From NCBI GenBank assembly GCA_001048675.1, contig CCKK01000016.1, positions 1 through 64,000 on the forward strand: DNA of 64,000 nucleotides, in the 5' to 3' direction. The position numbers and the translations under genes are program-made. Origin of the DNA: Vibrio diabolicus. Its GTDB lineage: Bacteria; Pseudomonadota; Gammaproteobacteria; Enterobacterales; Vibrionaceae. This document shows positions 44,689-53,599 of the stretch, piece after piece; within the stretch, counting starts at the first letter, position 1; each line of letters begins with the position of its first letter. The notes beneath the pieces were generated by a model that was given only the letters and a program-made list of their open reading frames with translations, was not told the DNA's origin and did no database searches.

Positions 44689-45507
44689 ATGAAGCAAATA
44701 ATAACCTCTTTACAAGAAGTCACTCTATCAAGGATTAGAAATCCTATTTTAGGCGCATTTATATTTTCTTGGTCAGCCCTTAACATTAAAGGGCTGGCAT
44801 TATTTTTATTTAATCCGATACCGGAAAAGATAGTACAAATAAAAAATTGGCAACCGAACTCTACGGATGATTTATTAATACCTTTAGGTTTGTCATTTTT
44901 ATACCTTGTACTCTTGCCTTTGTTGCAAATTGCGCATCAATACCTTGAGGAAGGCTTTTTTCAGCCTATCAAATACAAAATAAAACACCGTAGCTTACGT
45001 AATTATTACAAAGGTATGAGGGAGGTCAATGAATCCAAAGCGGATGCAGATGAAGAGCGAATAGCGAAGCTAAAAGAAGCGAACGTTTTAAACTGGCCCG
45101 ATGAAAAAAAACGTATAACAGCGATTTCGTTGAAGCACAAAGAAGATATTTCAAAAAAAATCAAAGAAATGAAAGAAATAGAACTAAAAGTAATACCAAC
45201 TCTTGAACGCAGTAAAACTCAGACCGAAGCATACAAGGAATATACTCATCGACTTTCTCTAATAACAAATGCATTAGGCCCAACGAAAGATGATGAAACT
45301 AGGAATGATGAATTGGTAAAATGTTTAGGACTGGTTCTTAAAGATTTACAGGCGATTAATCGAGAAGAGTTTAAGGAAGCAACACACCTTAAAACCCACT
45401 ACATTTTTCCAAACTCTAAACAAGATAAGTACATCGAAAATCAATCCAACACGAATAGTAATAATGTGCCAAGTGAATTAAACGAACTAGAAAAACCTAC
45501 GCCATAA
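44689..45507 (+). CDS. Membrane-coiled-coil protein between int and attR
   Basis: A 272-residue protein with two membrane segments (NPILGAFIFSWSALNIKGLALFLF and LLIPLGLSFLYLVLLPLLQIA), then a long charged coiled coil (about residues 115-180) and a hydrophilic C-terminal domain. Not recognised as a phage structural protein. Placed after int and just before the attachment site, where P2-like phages often carry exclusion or defence genes. The opening TSLQEVTLSRIRNPILGAFIFSW is a distinctive feature for homology search. Confidence 0.7.
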   Translation: MKQIITSLQEVTLSRIRNPILGAFIFSWSALNIKGLALFLFNPIPEKIVQIKNWQPNSTDDLLIPLGLSFLYLVLLPLLQIAHQYLEEGFFQPIKYKIKHRSLRNYYKGMREVNESKADADEERIAKLKEANVLNWPDEKKRITAISLKHKEDISKKIKEMKEIELKVIPTLERSKTQTEAYKEYTHRLSLITNALGPTKDDETRNDELVKCLGLVLKDLQAINREEFKEATHLKTHYIFPNSKQDKYIENQSNTNSNNVPSELNELEKPTP

Positions 45508-45544
45508 CATGACAAATCTGCCTAATAGTAAATTTCCATCACTC

Positions 45545-45567
45545 AATGGCGGCAAAGTGGCGGCACA
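45545..45567. repeat. Right integrase arm-type sites (putative)
   Basis: Two exact TGGCGGCA octamers 11 bp apart. The 23-bp block matches 8671-8693 at 20 positions, in the same orientation, inside the prophage near attR. Confidence 0.6.
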
Positions 45568-45659
45568 GGTCAGCTTTTGTCGTTATTCATAGGCCACAGC
45601 CGGATCGATGAGTTACTTACACTCTATATATAGCAAGGGATAGCAACGATTAGAGAGGT

Positions 45660-45698
45660 TTAGAAAGGCCGCAGCACATAATAAAGCTTTATGTTCAT
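45660..45698 (-). pseudogene. Severed 5' end of the DsbA-family gene
   Basis: ATG at 45698 encodes MNIKLYYVLRPF and then stops. The first eight codons match the start of the DsbA-family gene at 8620 (MDIKLYYV). This is the original host start, now cut off from the rest of the gene by the prophage; codons after the core belong to the phage. Confidence 0.85.
45674..45694. other. attR
   Basis: Partner of attL (8596-8616): 18 of 21 positions match, with the exact core TAAAGCTTTAT at 45682-45692. It lies within the severed 5' end of the DsbA-family gene. Confidence 0.85.
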
Positions 45699-45718
45699 TC
45701 CACTAACCTAAAAAGAAA

Positions 45719-45739
45719 AAGGAGCCAGTACGGCTCCTT
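45719..45739. terminator. Terminator after grxD
   Basis: Arms AAGGAGCC / GGCTCCTT with a short loop, 34 bp downstream of the leftward grxD. The T run on the minus strand (TTTTTCTTTTT) supports leftward termination. Confidence 0.75.
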
Positions 45740-45772
45740 CGTATTCTATCGCTAAATGTGAGTATTTACGAG

Positions 45773-46108
45773 TTACTCAGCTTGGTCTTCAGCGCGCGCT
45801 GCAGCTTCTTTGATTAGAGGCTGAAGTTCACCTTTTTGGAACATTTCTAGAATGATGTCGCAACCGCCGATAAGCTCGCCTTCAACCCATAGTTGAGGGA
45901 ATGTTGGCCATTGTGCGTACTTTGGTAGCTCAGCACGGATATCTGGGTTTTGCAGAATGTCTACGTAAGCGAACTTCTCACCACATGCCATTAGAGCCTG
46001 TGACGCTTGAGAAGAGAAACCACAGCTTGGCAGTTTCGGTGATCCTTTCATGTACAGCAGGATTGAGTTTTCAGAGATCTGCTGTTTGATTTTGTCGATA
46101 GTTTCCAT
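45773..46108 (-). CDS. grxD: Monothiol glutaredoxin 4
   Basis: A 111-residue CGFS-type glutaredoxin (LPSCGFSSQASQALMACG), which binds and transfers [2Fe-2S] clusters with glutathione and BolA partners. PTFPQLWVEGELIGGCDI is the family's glutathione-binding region. The start at 46108 (METIDKIKQQI) has GAGGA five bases upstream; an ATG five codons earlier is less likely. Confidence 0.95.
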   Translation of the reverse strand: METIDKIKQQISENSILLYMKGSPKLPSCGFSSQASQALMACGEKFAYVDILQNPDIRAELPKYAQWPTFPQLWVEGELIGGCDIILEMFQKGELQPLIKEAAARAEDQAE

Positions 46109-46392
46109 CGCTTCCTCATTCATGGGTTTGAACTTTGTTTATTTGCCACATTCTACTCAATAACGACAGAATAAAAACCATATAATTAATAAGGCTTAAA
46201 TTCAGGTTGCTTGATGGCGAACAATTCAGCACTTCACAGCCGCTAACCCCTTAAAATATTTTCATATCGGGGTTTTAATAAAGTAAAAACTTGCTAAAAT
46301 ACTTAGCAAGTCAGCCTTAAAGGCTACATAGCTATAAAAAACACTGGAAGCAATCGAAAGGTCATCCTTTCAAATCAATGGAGAATCGAGTA

Positions 46393-46977
46393 ATGGCATT
46401 TGAACTACCAGCTCTTCCTTACGCGAAAGACGCACTAGAACCACACATCTCAGCAGAGACTCTAGACTACCACCACGGTAAGCACCACAACACTTACGTT
46501 GTTAAGCTAAATGGTCTTATCCCTGGCACTGAGTTCGAAGGCAAAACTCTAGAAGAGATCATCAAAACTTCTACTGGTGGCGTATTCAACAACGCTGCGC
46601 AAATCTGGAACCACACGTTCTACTGGCACTGTCTTGCTCCAAACGCGGGCGGCGAACCAACTGGCGCAGTTGCTGACGCAATCAACGCAGCATTCGGTTC
46701 TTTCGAAGAATTCAAAGCGAAGTTTACTGATTCAGCAATCAACAACTTCGGTTCTTCATGGACTTGGCTTGTTAAGAAAGCTGACGGCTCTCTAGAGATC
46801 GTTAACACTTCTAACGCTGCTACTCCTCTAACAGAAGAAGGTACAACACCACTTCTAACTGTTGACCTGTGGGAACACGCATACTACATCGATTACCGCA
46901 ACGTACGTCCTGATTACATGAACGGCTTCTGGGCACTTGTAAACTGGGACTTCGTAGCTGAGAACCTAGCGAAGTAA
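46393..46977 (+). CDS. sodB: Superoxide dismutase [Fe]
   Basis: A 194-residue cytoplasmic Fe-SOD. It starts [31 protein letters not shown]; metal ligands are His in DYHHGKHH, His in [10 protein letters not shown], and Asp and His in [20 protein letters not shown] is the Fe-type pattern. The ATG at 46393 is chosen for the GGAG site; the longer frame from 46378 is read through that site. A strong terminator follows. Confidence 0.97.
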   Translation: MAFELPALPYAKDALEPHISAETLDYHHGKHHNTYVVKLNGLIPGTEFEGKTLEEIIKTSTGGVFNNAAQIWNHTFYWHCLAPNAGGEPTGAVADAINAAFGSFEEFKAKFTDSAINNFGSSWTWLVKKADGSLEIVNTSNAATPLTEEGTTPLLTVDLWEHAYYIDYRNVRPDYMNGFWALVNWDFVAENLAK

Positions 46978-47013
46978 TTTTACTTCCCCCTAAGTTCAAT
47001 TTAGTCTTATTTT

Positions 47014-47042
47014 AAAAGCTCGCTGAACCAGCGAGCTTTTTA
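47014..47042 (+). terminator. Terminator after sodB
   Basis: Arms AAAAGCTCGCTG / AGCGAGCTTTT followed by more T. Confidence 0.9.
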
Positions 47043-47132
47043 TTTTTCGCTTAAAAACTCCAATTTAATCTCTTCTTTTTCCTAAAGTTCTTCTCAGACA
47101 CGCCGTTAAAATGGCATCGAGCGAGGAACATC

Positions 47133-47636
47133 ATGCAAATTCATACTTTAGACAAAGCGGCAATTATTAACGAGCTTCAGTTCGGCAATGGTATCAACCA
47201 TGCTGTCCACGAAGGACGTCGTGCCGATTTTGCACTGATTTTGTCGATGTTTTCTAGCGATGTACGCGACGTTGTACCTGTAGAGGAAATCAAAGAAGTA
47301 GCCACTAGCGATGATATACTCCGCCAACGACTTGAATTGTCAACGCCTCAAGCTCTTCGTTCTGATAGCAGCAGCTATGAGCTAGCAGCACAACAAGCAA
47401 AACAATTCCACGGTGCAGGTCTACCCTCAGCGAAACTGAGTCACTACTTGAAACCAGACGCCCTGACCTACTTGCCGGAAGATACGTTTAACCTTCCTGA
47501 AGACGTTTATCACAACCTATCCGGTCATGAGCGACGCAAATTGGGCGAGCGCAACAAAAACCTCATCCCAGATGCAGGGCTATACAATCAACTAGTGACG
47601 GCTCAACGTCAGTATCAAATTCAACTGCAAGTATAG
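47133..47636 (+). CDS. VC2046/SO_2500-type conserved protein
   Basis: A 167-residue soluble protein of unknown function. It fits the conserved gammaproteobacterial family named after VC2046, which follows sodB (VC2045) in V. cholerae, matching the position here. The middle contains GINHAVHEGRRADFALILSMFSSDVRD, the end HNLSGHERRKLGERNKNLIPDAGLYNQLV. No catalytic motif recognised. Confidence 0.8.
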   Translation: MQIHTLDKAAIINELQFGNGINHAVHEGRRADFALILSMFSSDVRDVVPVEEIKEVATSDDILRQRLELSTPQALRSDSSSYELAAQQAKQFHGAGLPSAKLSHYLKPDALTYLPEDTFNLPEDVYHNLSGHERRKLGERNKNLIPDAGLYNQLVTAQRQYQIQLQV

Positions 47637-47827
47637 AGATCATTGTTCAACCAACAGCTTGCAGTATCCACAGTCAGAAATGTGACGCCTTACAAATTAC
47701 CGCACAATAGTCCTCATCCAAAAGCGTTAGTTTGAAGTCTTTCACACTGAGCCTTTCTAATTTCAACCATGCTAATAGCACAAACCACTGGTGTATTTTT
47801 TTCACACAGGGATACAGTGAAGGTGTT

Positions 47828-48511
47828 ATGGATATTAAAGAATCAATTATTCTCGTCACGTCTGCAGGTTCTGTCATAGGAAGAACTTGTGCTAGTCACT
47901 TTGCTCACCTTGGAGCGACGTTGATTCTTTGTGACCAAAACTCTAGCGCTCTAAAAGCGAGCTATGAGCAGATTAGTGCCTTCACAGATAAAGTTTATGC
48001 GATGAATGTGTGCAGTGATAACACAACGTCCATTAACTTACTGTTTGATCAAATAGAATCGCAGCTGCGTGCGACACCAGACGTGATAGTCAATTGCTGG
48101 ACGAGCTCTCCCATGCCAGGCTTGATGGCTCCCGAACCTATGAGTACTTACATTGATCACTTGTCTTCTGCAGCACGTTTCCTCTACACCTATGGCCAGG
48201 TGGGAGCCGAACGATTTCGCGCTAGAAATAAGAAAGGGGTAATTGTTAACGTCATTTCCCATGACAGCCATGAAGATTTAACGGGAGTCGAAAGCATGGC
48301 TGCTTTGGTGTCAGGTTTTACTCACAGTTGGGCAAAGGAGCTCACTCCATTTAATATTCGGGTGGGTGGCGTCATTCCTTCGGTAAACCATACAAGAGAA
48401 GAACTTAACGAAAGGCACTGGGCAGAGATCCAAGATGAACTGGTTCGCAATACCGCATATATCGTATCAAATGAGTATTTTAGTGGCAGAGTGGTTGCTA
48501 CTGAAGTATGA
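47828..48511 (+). CDS. SDR-fold protein lacking the catalytic Tyr-Lys
   Basis: A 227-residue Rossmann-fold protein of short-chain dehydrogenase type. The N-terminal cofactor loop is altered (TSAGSVIGRTCASHFA in place of TGxxxGIG), and the NAG motif region is replaced by VNCWTSSPM. At the active site, where Tyr-x3-Lys is expected before the ..FTHSWAKELTPFNIRVG helix, the sequence reads GVESMAALVSG, without Tyr or Lys. So it is probably not a working dehydrogenase. The ATG at 47828 (MDIKESIILVTSAG) is chosen by family start, with GAAGG upstream. Confidence 0.75.
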   Translation: MDIKESIILVTSAGSVIGRTCASHFAHLGATLILCDQNSSALKASYEQISAFTDKVYAMNVCSDNTTSINLLFDQIESQLRATPDVIVNCWTSSPMPGLMAPEPMSTYIDHLSSAARFLYTYGQVGAERFRARNKKGVIVNVISHDSHEDLTGVESMAALVSGFTHSWAKELTPFNIRVGGVIPSVNHTREELNERHWAEIQDELVRNTAYIVSNEYFSGRVVATEV

Positions 48512-48566
48512 ATGGGCAACACGTTTGTTGCGTCAAGGGATCGCTATTACTCAACTCTTTCAACAA

Positions 48567-48597
48567 AAAAAGCCCCAGTCAAATGACTGGGGCTTTT
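48567..48597. terminator. Bidirectional terminator between the SDR gene and adhE
   Basis: Arms AAAAGCCCCAGTCA / TGACTGGGGCTTTT, between convergent genes. Confidence 0.9.
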
Positions 48598-48653
48598 ACT
48601 TTTTCCCGGTTAAGGTTTCGTGCTAGCGAAAACCTTACTCACACGACTCTTGA

Positions 48654-51356
48654 TTACGCGTCAGCTTTTTCTTTCTTTGCTTTAGGCGCCGCTTTCGCTG
48701 CTTCTTGGTCTGCTTTCTTCTTGATAACTGTTGTACCTTCGAAAGTTTCACCTTCAACGAATGCTTTACCGTAGTAAGAAGCCATTAACACATCTTTAAG
48801 TTCGCTAATTAGTGGGTAGCGAGGGTTCGCACCAGTACATTGGTCATCGAACGCTTCAACTGCTAGCTCATCAAGTTTCGCGATAAAGTCTGCTTCAGCT
48901 ACGCCTGCCGCTTGGATAGACATTGGGATGTCTAGGTTCACTTTTAGCTCATCCAACCATGCTAGTAGACGTTCAATTTTCTGAGCAGTACGGTCACCAG
49001 CTTGGCTTAGACCTAAGTGGTCAGCAACTTCAGCGTAACGACGACGTGCTTGTGGACGGTCGTATTGAGAGAACGCTGTTTGTTTAGTTGGGTTATCGTT
49101 CGCGTTGTAACGTACAACGTTAGAGATAAGTAGTGCGTTTGCTAGGCCATGTGGAATGTGGAACTCAGCACCTAGTTTGTGCGCCATTGAGTGACAAACA
49201 CCTAGGAATGCGTTAGCAAATGCCACACCAGCGATAGTTGCTGCGTTGTGTACTTTCTCACGAGCGATTGGGTCGTTAGCGCCGTTCGCGTAGCTTGAAG
49301 GTAGGTATTCTTTTAGCATCTTAAGTGCTTGTAGAGCCTGACCGTCAGAGTATTCATTCGCAAGAACAGATACGTAAGCTTCTAGAGCGTGAGTTACTGC
49401 ATCGTAACCACCAAATGCTGTTAGAGACTTAGGCATGTTCATCACTAGGTTCGCATCAACGATAGCCATGTTTGGCGTGATTTCGTAGTCAGCTAGTGGG
49501 TATTTAGCGCCAGTCTTGTCGTCAGTAACAACCGCAAATGGCGTAACTTCTGAACCAGTACCTGAAGTTGTAGTGATACATACAAGCTCAGCTTTTTGAC
49601 CCATTTTAGGGAACTTGTAAATACGTTTACGGATGTCCATAAAGCGCATTGCTAGTTCTTCGAAGTGAGTTTCTGGGTGCTCGTACATTACCCACATGAT
49701 CTTCGCAGCATCCATTGGTGAACCACCACCTAGCGCTAAGATAACGTCTGGTTGGTAGCTAGCCATTTGAGCCGCACCTTTCTCTACTACAGAAAGCGTT
49801 GGGTCAGCTTCAACATCGAAGAATGTTTGAACTTCCATGCCTTGAGCTTTCAGTAGGCTTACTACGTCATCTGCGTAACCGTTGTTGAATAGGAAACGGT
49901 CAGTTACTAAGAATGCGCGTTTCTTACCTTCTAGGTCGCCTAGAGCAATTGGAAGGCTACCACGACGGAAGTAGATTGACTTAGGTAGTTTATGCCACAA
50001 CATGTTTTCAGCTCGCTTCGCTACAGTTTTCTTGTTGATTAGGTGTTTAGGACCTACGTTCTCAGAGATAGAGTTACCACCCCATGAACCACAACCTAGA
50101 GTTAGAGAAGGCGCAACGTTGAAGTTGTACAAGTCACCGATACCACCGTGAGTAGTCGGGATGTTGATTAGGATACGAGCTGTCTTCATCTTGTCACCGA
50201 AGTAACGGATACGGTCAGCGTTAGTATCTTGGTTAGTGTAAAGACCAGATGTGTGGCCGATACCACCAATCTCAACCATAGTTACCGCTTGAGCAACCGC
50301 GTCTTCGAAGTTGTCAGCACGGAATAGACCTAGAGTTGGAGATAGTTTCTCGTGAGCAAATGCGTCATCGTAAGAAACTTTACCCAGACCTTCACCAACA
50401 AGAACTTTAGTATCTGCTGGAACTTTAACGCCTGCCATTTCAGCGATTGCCGCTGCTGGCTGACCTACGATTTTCGCGTTTAGCGCGCCATCGATAAGAA
50501 GAACTTTACGAACTTTTTCTGCTTCTGCTTTGCTTAGTACGTAAGCTTTATGAGAAGCAAAACGCTCTTTTACTTCGTCGTACACTTCGTCAACTACGAT
50601 TGCAGCCTGCTCAGAAGCACACACTACGCCGTTGTCGAAAGTCTTAGACATAAGGATAGAAGCCACTGCACGTTTGATGTCAGCAGTTTCATCGATAACA
50701 ACTGGAACGTTACCTGCACCTACACCGATTGCTGGCTTACCAGAAGAGTAAGCTGCTTTAACCATGCCTGGACCACCAGTTGCAAGGATAAGCGCGATGT
50801 CATCGTGCTTCATTAGAGCGTTAGAAAGCTCAACAGAAGGTTGGTCGATCCAACCGATGATGTCTTTTGGTGCACCCGCTGCTACTGCTGCGTCTAGAAC
50901 CAGTTTCGCTGCGTCGTTAGTCGAGTTTTTCGCACGTGGGTGTGGTGAGAAGATGATACCGTTACGAGTCTTCAGAGAGATTAGAGATTTGAAGATCGCT
51001 GTAGATGTAGGGTTAGTCGTTGGTACGATACCGCAGATGATACCTACAGGTTCAGCGATAGTCATAGTACCTAGGTTGTCATCCTCTTCTAGGATGCCAC
51101 ACGTTTGTTCGTCTTTGTATTTGTTGTAGATAAACTCAGAAGCGAAGTGGTTCTTGATTACTTTATCTTCAACAATACCCATACCAGATTCTTCAACCGC
51201 TTGTTGAGCTAGCGGGATACGGGCTTGGTTAGCTGCAAGAGACGCTGCACGGAAGATTTTGTCTACTTGCTCTTGAGAGTAAGTAGCGAACTCTTCTTGC
51301 GCTTTCTTAACGCGAGCGACCATTGCATCTAGTTCAGCCATATTAGTTACAGGCAT
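48654..51356 (-). CDS. adhE: Bifunctional acetaldehyde-CoA/alcohol dehydrogenase
   Basis: A 900-residue fermentative enzyme that reduces acetyl-CoA to ethanol in two steps and forms spirosomes. The N-terminal aldehyde dehydrogenase half contains GIVPTTNPTSTAIF and the catalytic Cys in FDNGVVCASEQ; a linker is followed by the Fe-type alcohol dehydrogenase half (ALGGGSPMDAAKIMWVMYEHP, TTTSGTGSEVTPFAVV, and His ligands in FLGVCHSMAHKLGAEFHIPHG). The Lys/Ala-rich tail (about 25 residues) is longer than in E. coli. It is divergent from a marC-type gene, as in enterics. Confidence 0.97.
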   Translation of the reverse strand: MPVTNMAELDAMVARVKKAQEEFATYSQEQVDKIFRAASLAANQARIPLAQQAVEESGMGIVEDKVIKNHFASEFIYNKYKDEQTCGILEEDDNLGTMTIAEPVGIICGIVPTTNPTSTAIFKSLISLKTRNGIIFSPHPRAKNSTNDAAKLVLDAAVAAGAPKDIIGWIDQPSVELSNALMKHDDIALILATGGPGMVKAAYSSGKPAIGVGAGNVPVVIDETADIKRAVASILMSKTFDNGVVCASEQAAIVVDEVYDEVKERFASHKAYVLSKAEAEKVRKVLLIDGALNAKIVGQPAAAIAEMAGVKVPADTKVLVGEGLGKVSYDDAFAHEKLSPTLGLFRADNFEDAVAQAVTMVEIGGIGHTSGLYTNQDTNADRIRYFGDKMKTARILINIPTTHGGIGDLYNFNVAPSLTLGCGSWGGNSISENVGPKHLINKKTVAKRAENMLWHKLPKSIYFRRGSLPIALGDLEGKKRAFLVTDRFLFNNGYADDVVSLLKAQGMEVQTFFDVEADPTLSVVEKGAAQMASYQPDVILALGGGSPMDAAKIMWVMYEHPETHFEELAMRFMDIRKRIYKFPKMGQKAELVCITTTSGTGSEVTPFAVVTDDKTGAKYPLADYEITPNMAIVDANLVMNMPKSLTAFGGYDAVTHALEAYVSVLANEYSDGQALQALKMLKEYLPSSYANGANDPIAREKVHNAATIAGVAFANAFLGVCHSMAHKLGAEFHIPHGLANALLISNVVRYNANDNPTKQTAFSQYDRPQARRRYAEVADHLGLSQAGDRTAQKIERLLAWLDELKVNLDIPMSIQAAGVAEADFIAKLDELAVEAFDDQCTGANPRYPLISELKDVLMASYYGKAFVEGETFEGTTVIKKKADQEAAKAAPKAKKEKADA

Positions 51357-52006
51357 AGGGAATCTCCTAAAATTAACAAATATTAAAAACTTTTTACTAA
51401 GGCTATTACTTATCGTTTTTACTGTTTATCAGTCACTTAGAAAACAAACGTCTTAGTAAATTGCTTTCAGGACTGAGTATAATATTTCAGAGTGTGAAAA
51501 AAATTGACTTGGATCAGTTCTCACGACCTAAATACCACCAAAGTGGTGCCCCATCACACCAAAACGACATAACCCACTGATAAACAAATAAATTAACCTT
51601 CAATTTTTATTGAACAAAAAAGAAGCAAATAGACAAATAAATAAAAGAAACTACAACAACCTGTAAAAAAGTTTCATTTTTAGCCAACAAAATTACATGT
51701 AGGCCCAATTCCTTGTGCTACTGAGAGTATATCGAACCGAATACATCTCTCTACAAACCACCTTAGTTTTTATCAAAAGTGTGCGAATGTTAACGTTTAT
51801 GTAAAACAGCACGCTTTGACAGCAACTTTATACGTAACAATTCTTTCCCAGATTGGATACAGTTTATTAAAGAATTAGTTTTTCTCACTAAAACAGTAGG
51901 AAATGCGTTAGTTTTTTTCATTTCTTCCAACCCAACTTTTGCCTTACATTACGCCCAAATTACCCCTTCTCCTTTTCACTAATGTGAACTTTAATGAGTA
52001 CGCAAC
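51357..52006. other. Long divergent regulatory region between adhE and the marC-type gene
   Basis: About 650 bp without a gene. The half next to adhE holds an FNR-like site and a TGTGAAAA-type half-site suggestive of Rex. The rest is AT-rich. A long untranslated adhE leader, as in E. coli, is plausible. Confidence 0.6.
51504..51517. promoter_or_regulatory. Possible FNR box upstream of adhE
   Basis: TTGACTTGGATCAG matches the TTGAT-N4-ATCAA pattern at eight of ten positions, about 150 bp upstream of adhE. Fits anaerobic control but is unproven. Confidence 0.35.
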
Positions 52007-52645
52007 ATGCAAACTTTTGAACTTGCTATCTTCTTGCAGTTTTTTCTTGGTTTGGTCGCCGCAGTAAACCCTGTTGGTATCATGCCTGTGTTTGTGTCAC
52101 TAACCGGACATATGACACCAGACGAAAAGCGCAATACGGCAACCACAGCGAACGTGGCTGTTGCGATCATCCTGATCATTTCGCTCTTTGCTGGCCAGTT
52201 ACTATTAGATATGTTCAGCATTTCTCTGGATTCGTTTCGTGTTGCAGGTGGGCTACTGCTGCTTAGCATCGCGTTCTCGATGATGAGCGGTAAACTGGGG
52301 GAAGATAAACAAAACAAACAGGAAAAATCAGAATACGTGAGTCGCGAGCAGATTGGTGTTGTTCCTCTTGCGATGCCGCTAATGGCAGGGCCAGGTGCAA
52401 TCAGTTCGACTATTGTTTACGGTGCACGCTACCCAAGCATGTTTGATACGGTAGGCATCAGCATTACAATTGGCTTGTTCTGTCTATGCTCGTGGCTGTT
52501 GTTCCGCTCTGCCCCACTGATCGTGCGATTTTTGGGCCAAACTGGTATCAACGTCATTACCCGTATCATGGGTTTGATATTAGGCGCATTGGGTATTGAG
52601 TTTATCGCCAATGGTTTACGCAACTTATTTCCAGGATTAGCCTGA
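52007..52645 (+). CDS. MarC-family membrane protein (YchE-like)
   Basis: A 212-residue inner-membrane protein with about six helices. The family's two repeats appear as FFLGLVAAVNPVGIMPVFVSLT and VPLAMPLMAGPGAISSTIVYG, each with the conserved NP or GPG. The position next to adhE matches E. coli ychE. The function is not established; members were once thought to affect antibiotic resistance. Confidence 0.88.
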   Translation: MQTFELAIFLQFFLGLVAAVNPVGIMPVFVSLTGHMTPDEKRNTATTANVAVAIILIISLFAGQLLLDMFSISLDSFRVAGGLLLLSIAFSMMSGKLGEDKQNKQEKSEYVSREQIGVVPLAMPLMAGPGAISSTIVYGARYPSMFDTVGISITIGLFCLCSWLLFRSAPLIVRFLGQTGINVITRIMGLILGALGIEFIANGLRNLFPGLA

Positions 52646-52680
52646 GTTTCTATAAAATTGTATGATAGAGCGATTCAACA

Positions 52681-53544
52681 ATGGATCGCTTTGTCATGAC
52701 GACTGACTCTCTCAAACATACTCTTTATGTCACCATTTTTGGTACTCATACCAAAGCTGGTCGAACCTTCGATATTGCACTCATTATCGCGATTATCAGT
52801 TCTCTAATCGTGCTGGTATTAGACTCAATACCATCCGTACGCGCCGAGTGGGCAAAAGAGCTGAAATACTTGGAGTACACTTTTACCGGTTTATTCACTA
52901 TTGAGTATTTTCTCCGGCTTTATTGCTCTCCAAAACCAGCCGCCTATGCGAAAAGCTTTTATGGCGTCGTTGATTTACTCGCGATTTTACCTACTTACTT
53001 AGCACTGTTTTTCCCTTCTGCCTCCTTTATGGGCGTAATAAGAGCACTACGAGTCATGCGAATATTCCGCATACTCAAGTTGGTCCGCTATCTTCAAGAG
53101 TCCAACATCCTCTTACGCTCTCTACTGATGGCGCGCAGAAAGATTTTTATCTTCTTTAGCTCTGTCGCCATTATGGTCACGATCTTTGGGTCACTAATTT
53201 TTGTCATTGAGGGGCCTGAAAACGGATTTACTAGCATTCCGAAAAGTATTTATTGGGCTATTGTGACCATCACAACGGTTGGATATGGTGACTTGGTACC
53301 TCAAACAGATCTCGGAAAAGGGCTTGCCTCACTCACCATGTTGTTGGGTTATTCAATTTTGGCGGTCCCTACTGGTATTTTCACAGCAGAGCTTCACCAA
53401 GAAATGCAATCGCACAAAGTATTAGTGAAGTGTCCGAACTGTTCTCACGCCGGGCACGACTCTGATGCGACTTACTGTAAACACTGTGGTAGTGAACTGG
53501 CCGATCCTGACAAACGCGTTGTTCGTGGAGAAGACGAAGCATAA
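52681..53544 (+). CDS. Voltage-gated potassium channel with a C-terminal zinc ribbon
   Basis: A 287-residue six-helix ion channel subunit. The S4 voltage sensor is RALRVMRIFRILKLVRYLQE (Arg/Lys every third residue). The selectivity filter is TTVGYGDLVP, giving K+ selectivity. After S6, a short cytoplasmic tail carries a zinc ribbon (VKCPNCSHAGHD, then YCKHCGSELADP). It starts 36 bp after the marC-type gene. The ATG at 52681 or 52696 is possible. Confidence 0.9.
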   Translation: MDRFVMTTDSLKHTLYVTIFGTHTKAGRTFDIALIIAIISSLIVLVLDSIPSVRAEWAKELKYLEYTFTGLFTIEYFLRLYCSPKPAAYAKSFYGVVDLLAILPTYLALFFPSASFMGVIRALRVMRIFRILKLVRYLQESNILLRSLLMARRKIFIFFSSVAIMVTIFGSLIFVIEGPENGFTSIPKSIYWAIVTITTVGYGDLVPQTDLGKGLASLTMLLGYSILAVPTGIFTAELHQEMQSHKVLVKCPNCSHAGHDSDATYCKHCGSELADPDKRVVRGEDEA

Positions 53545-53570
53545 AAAAGAGCTCCCTAGGGAGCTCTTTT
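53545..53570. terminator. Bidirectional terminator between the channel gene and asd
   Basis: A 26-bp perfect palindrome with arms AAAAGAGCTCCCT / AGGGAGCTCTTTT between convergent genes. Confidence 0.9.
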
Positions 53571-53599
53571 ATTTTGTCATCAAACAAAGATTGATGTGA

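Larger units (their letters stand above)
8604..45692. mobile_element. P2/186/K139-type prophage, about 37 kb
   Basis: A complete temperate-phage set is present: tyrosine integrase, 186-type CI, Cox, CII, HUH replication protein, Ogr activator, P2-type head genes Q-P-O-N-M-L, a contractile tail with sheath, tube, tape measure and baseplate, and holin/SAR endolysin/Rz-Rz1. Ends are defined by the shared core TAAAGCTTTAT at 8604-8614 and 45682-45692, both within copies of the same 5' coding segment of the DsbA-family gene. All structural genes look intact, so the element could be inducible. DUF2586, DUF2597 and DUF2590-like tail genes point to the Vibrio K139 branch rather than to P2 itself. Confidence 0.93.

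Noticed and set aside
50550-51129. Open frames opposite adhE
   Set aside because: Shadow frames produced by the strong codon bias of adhE.
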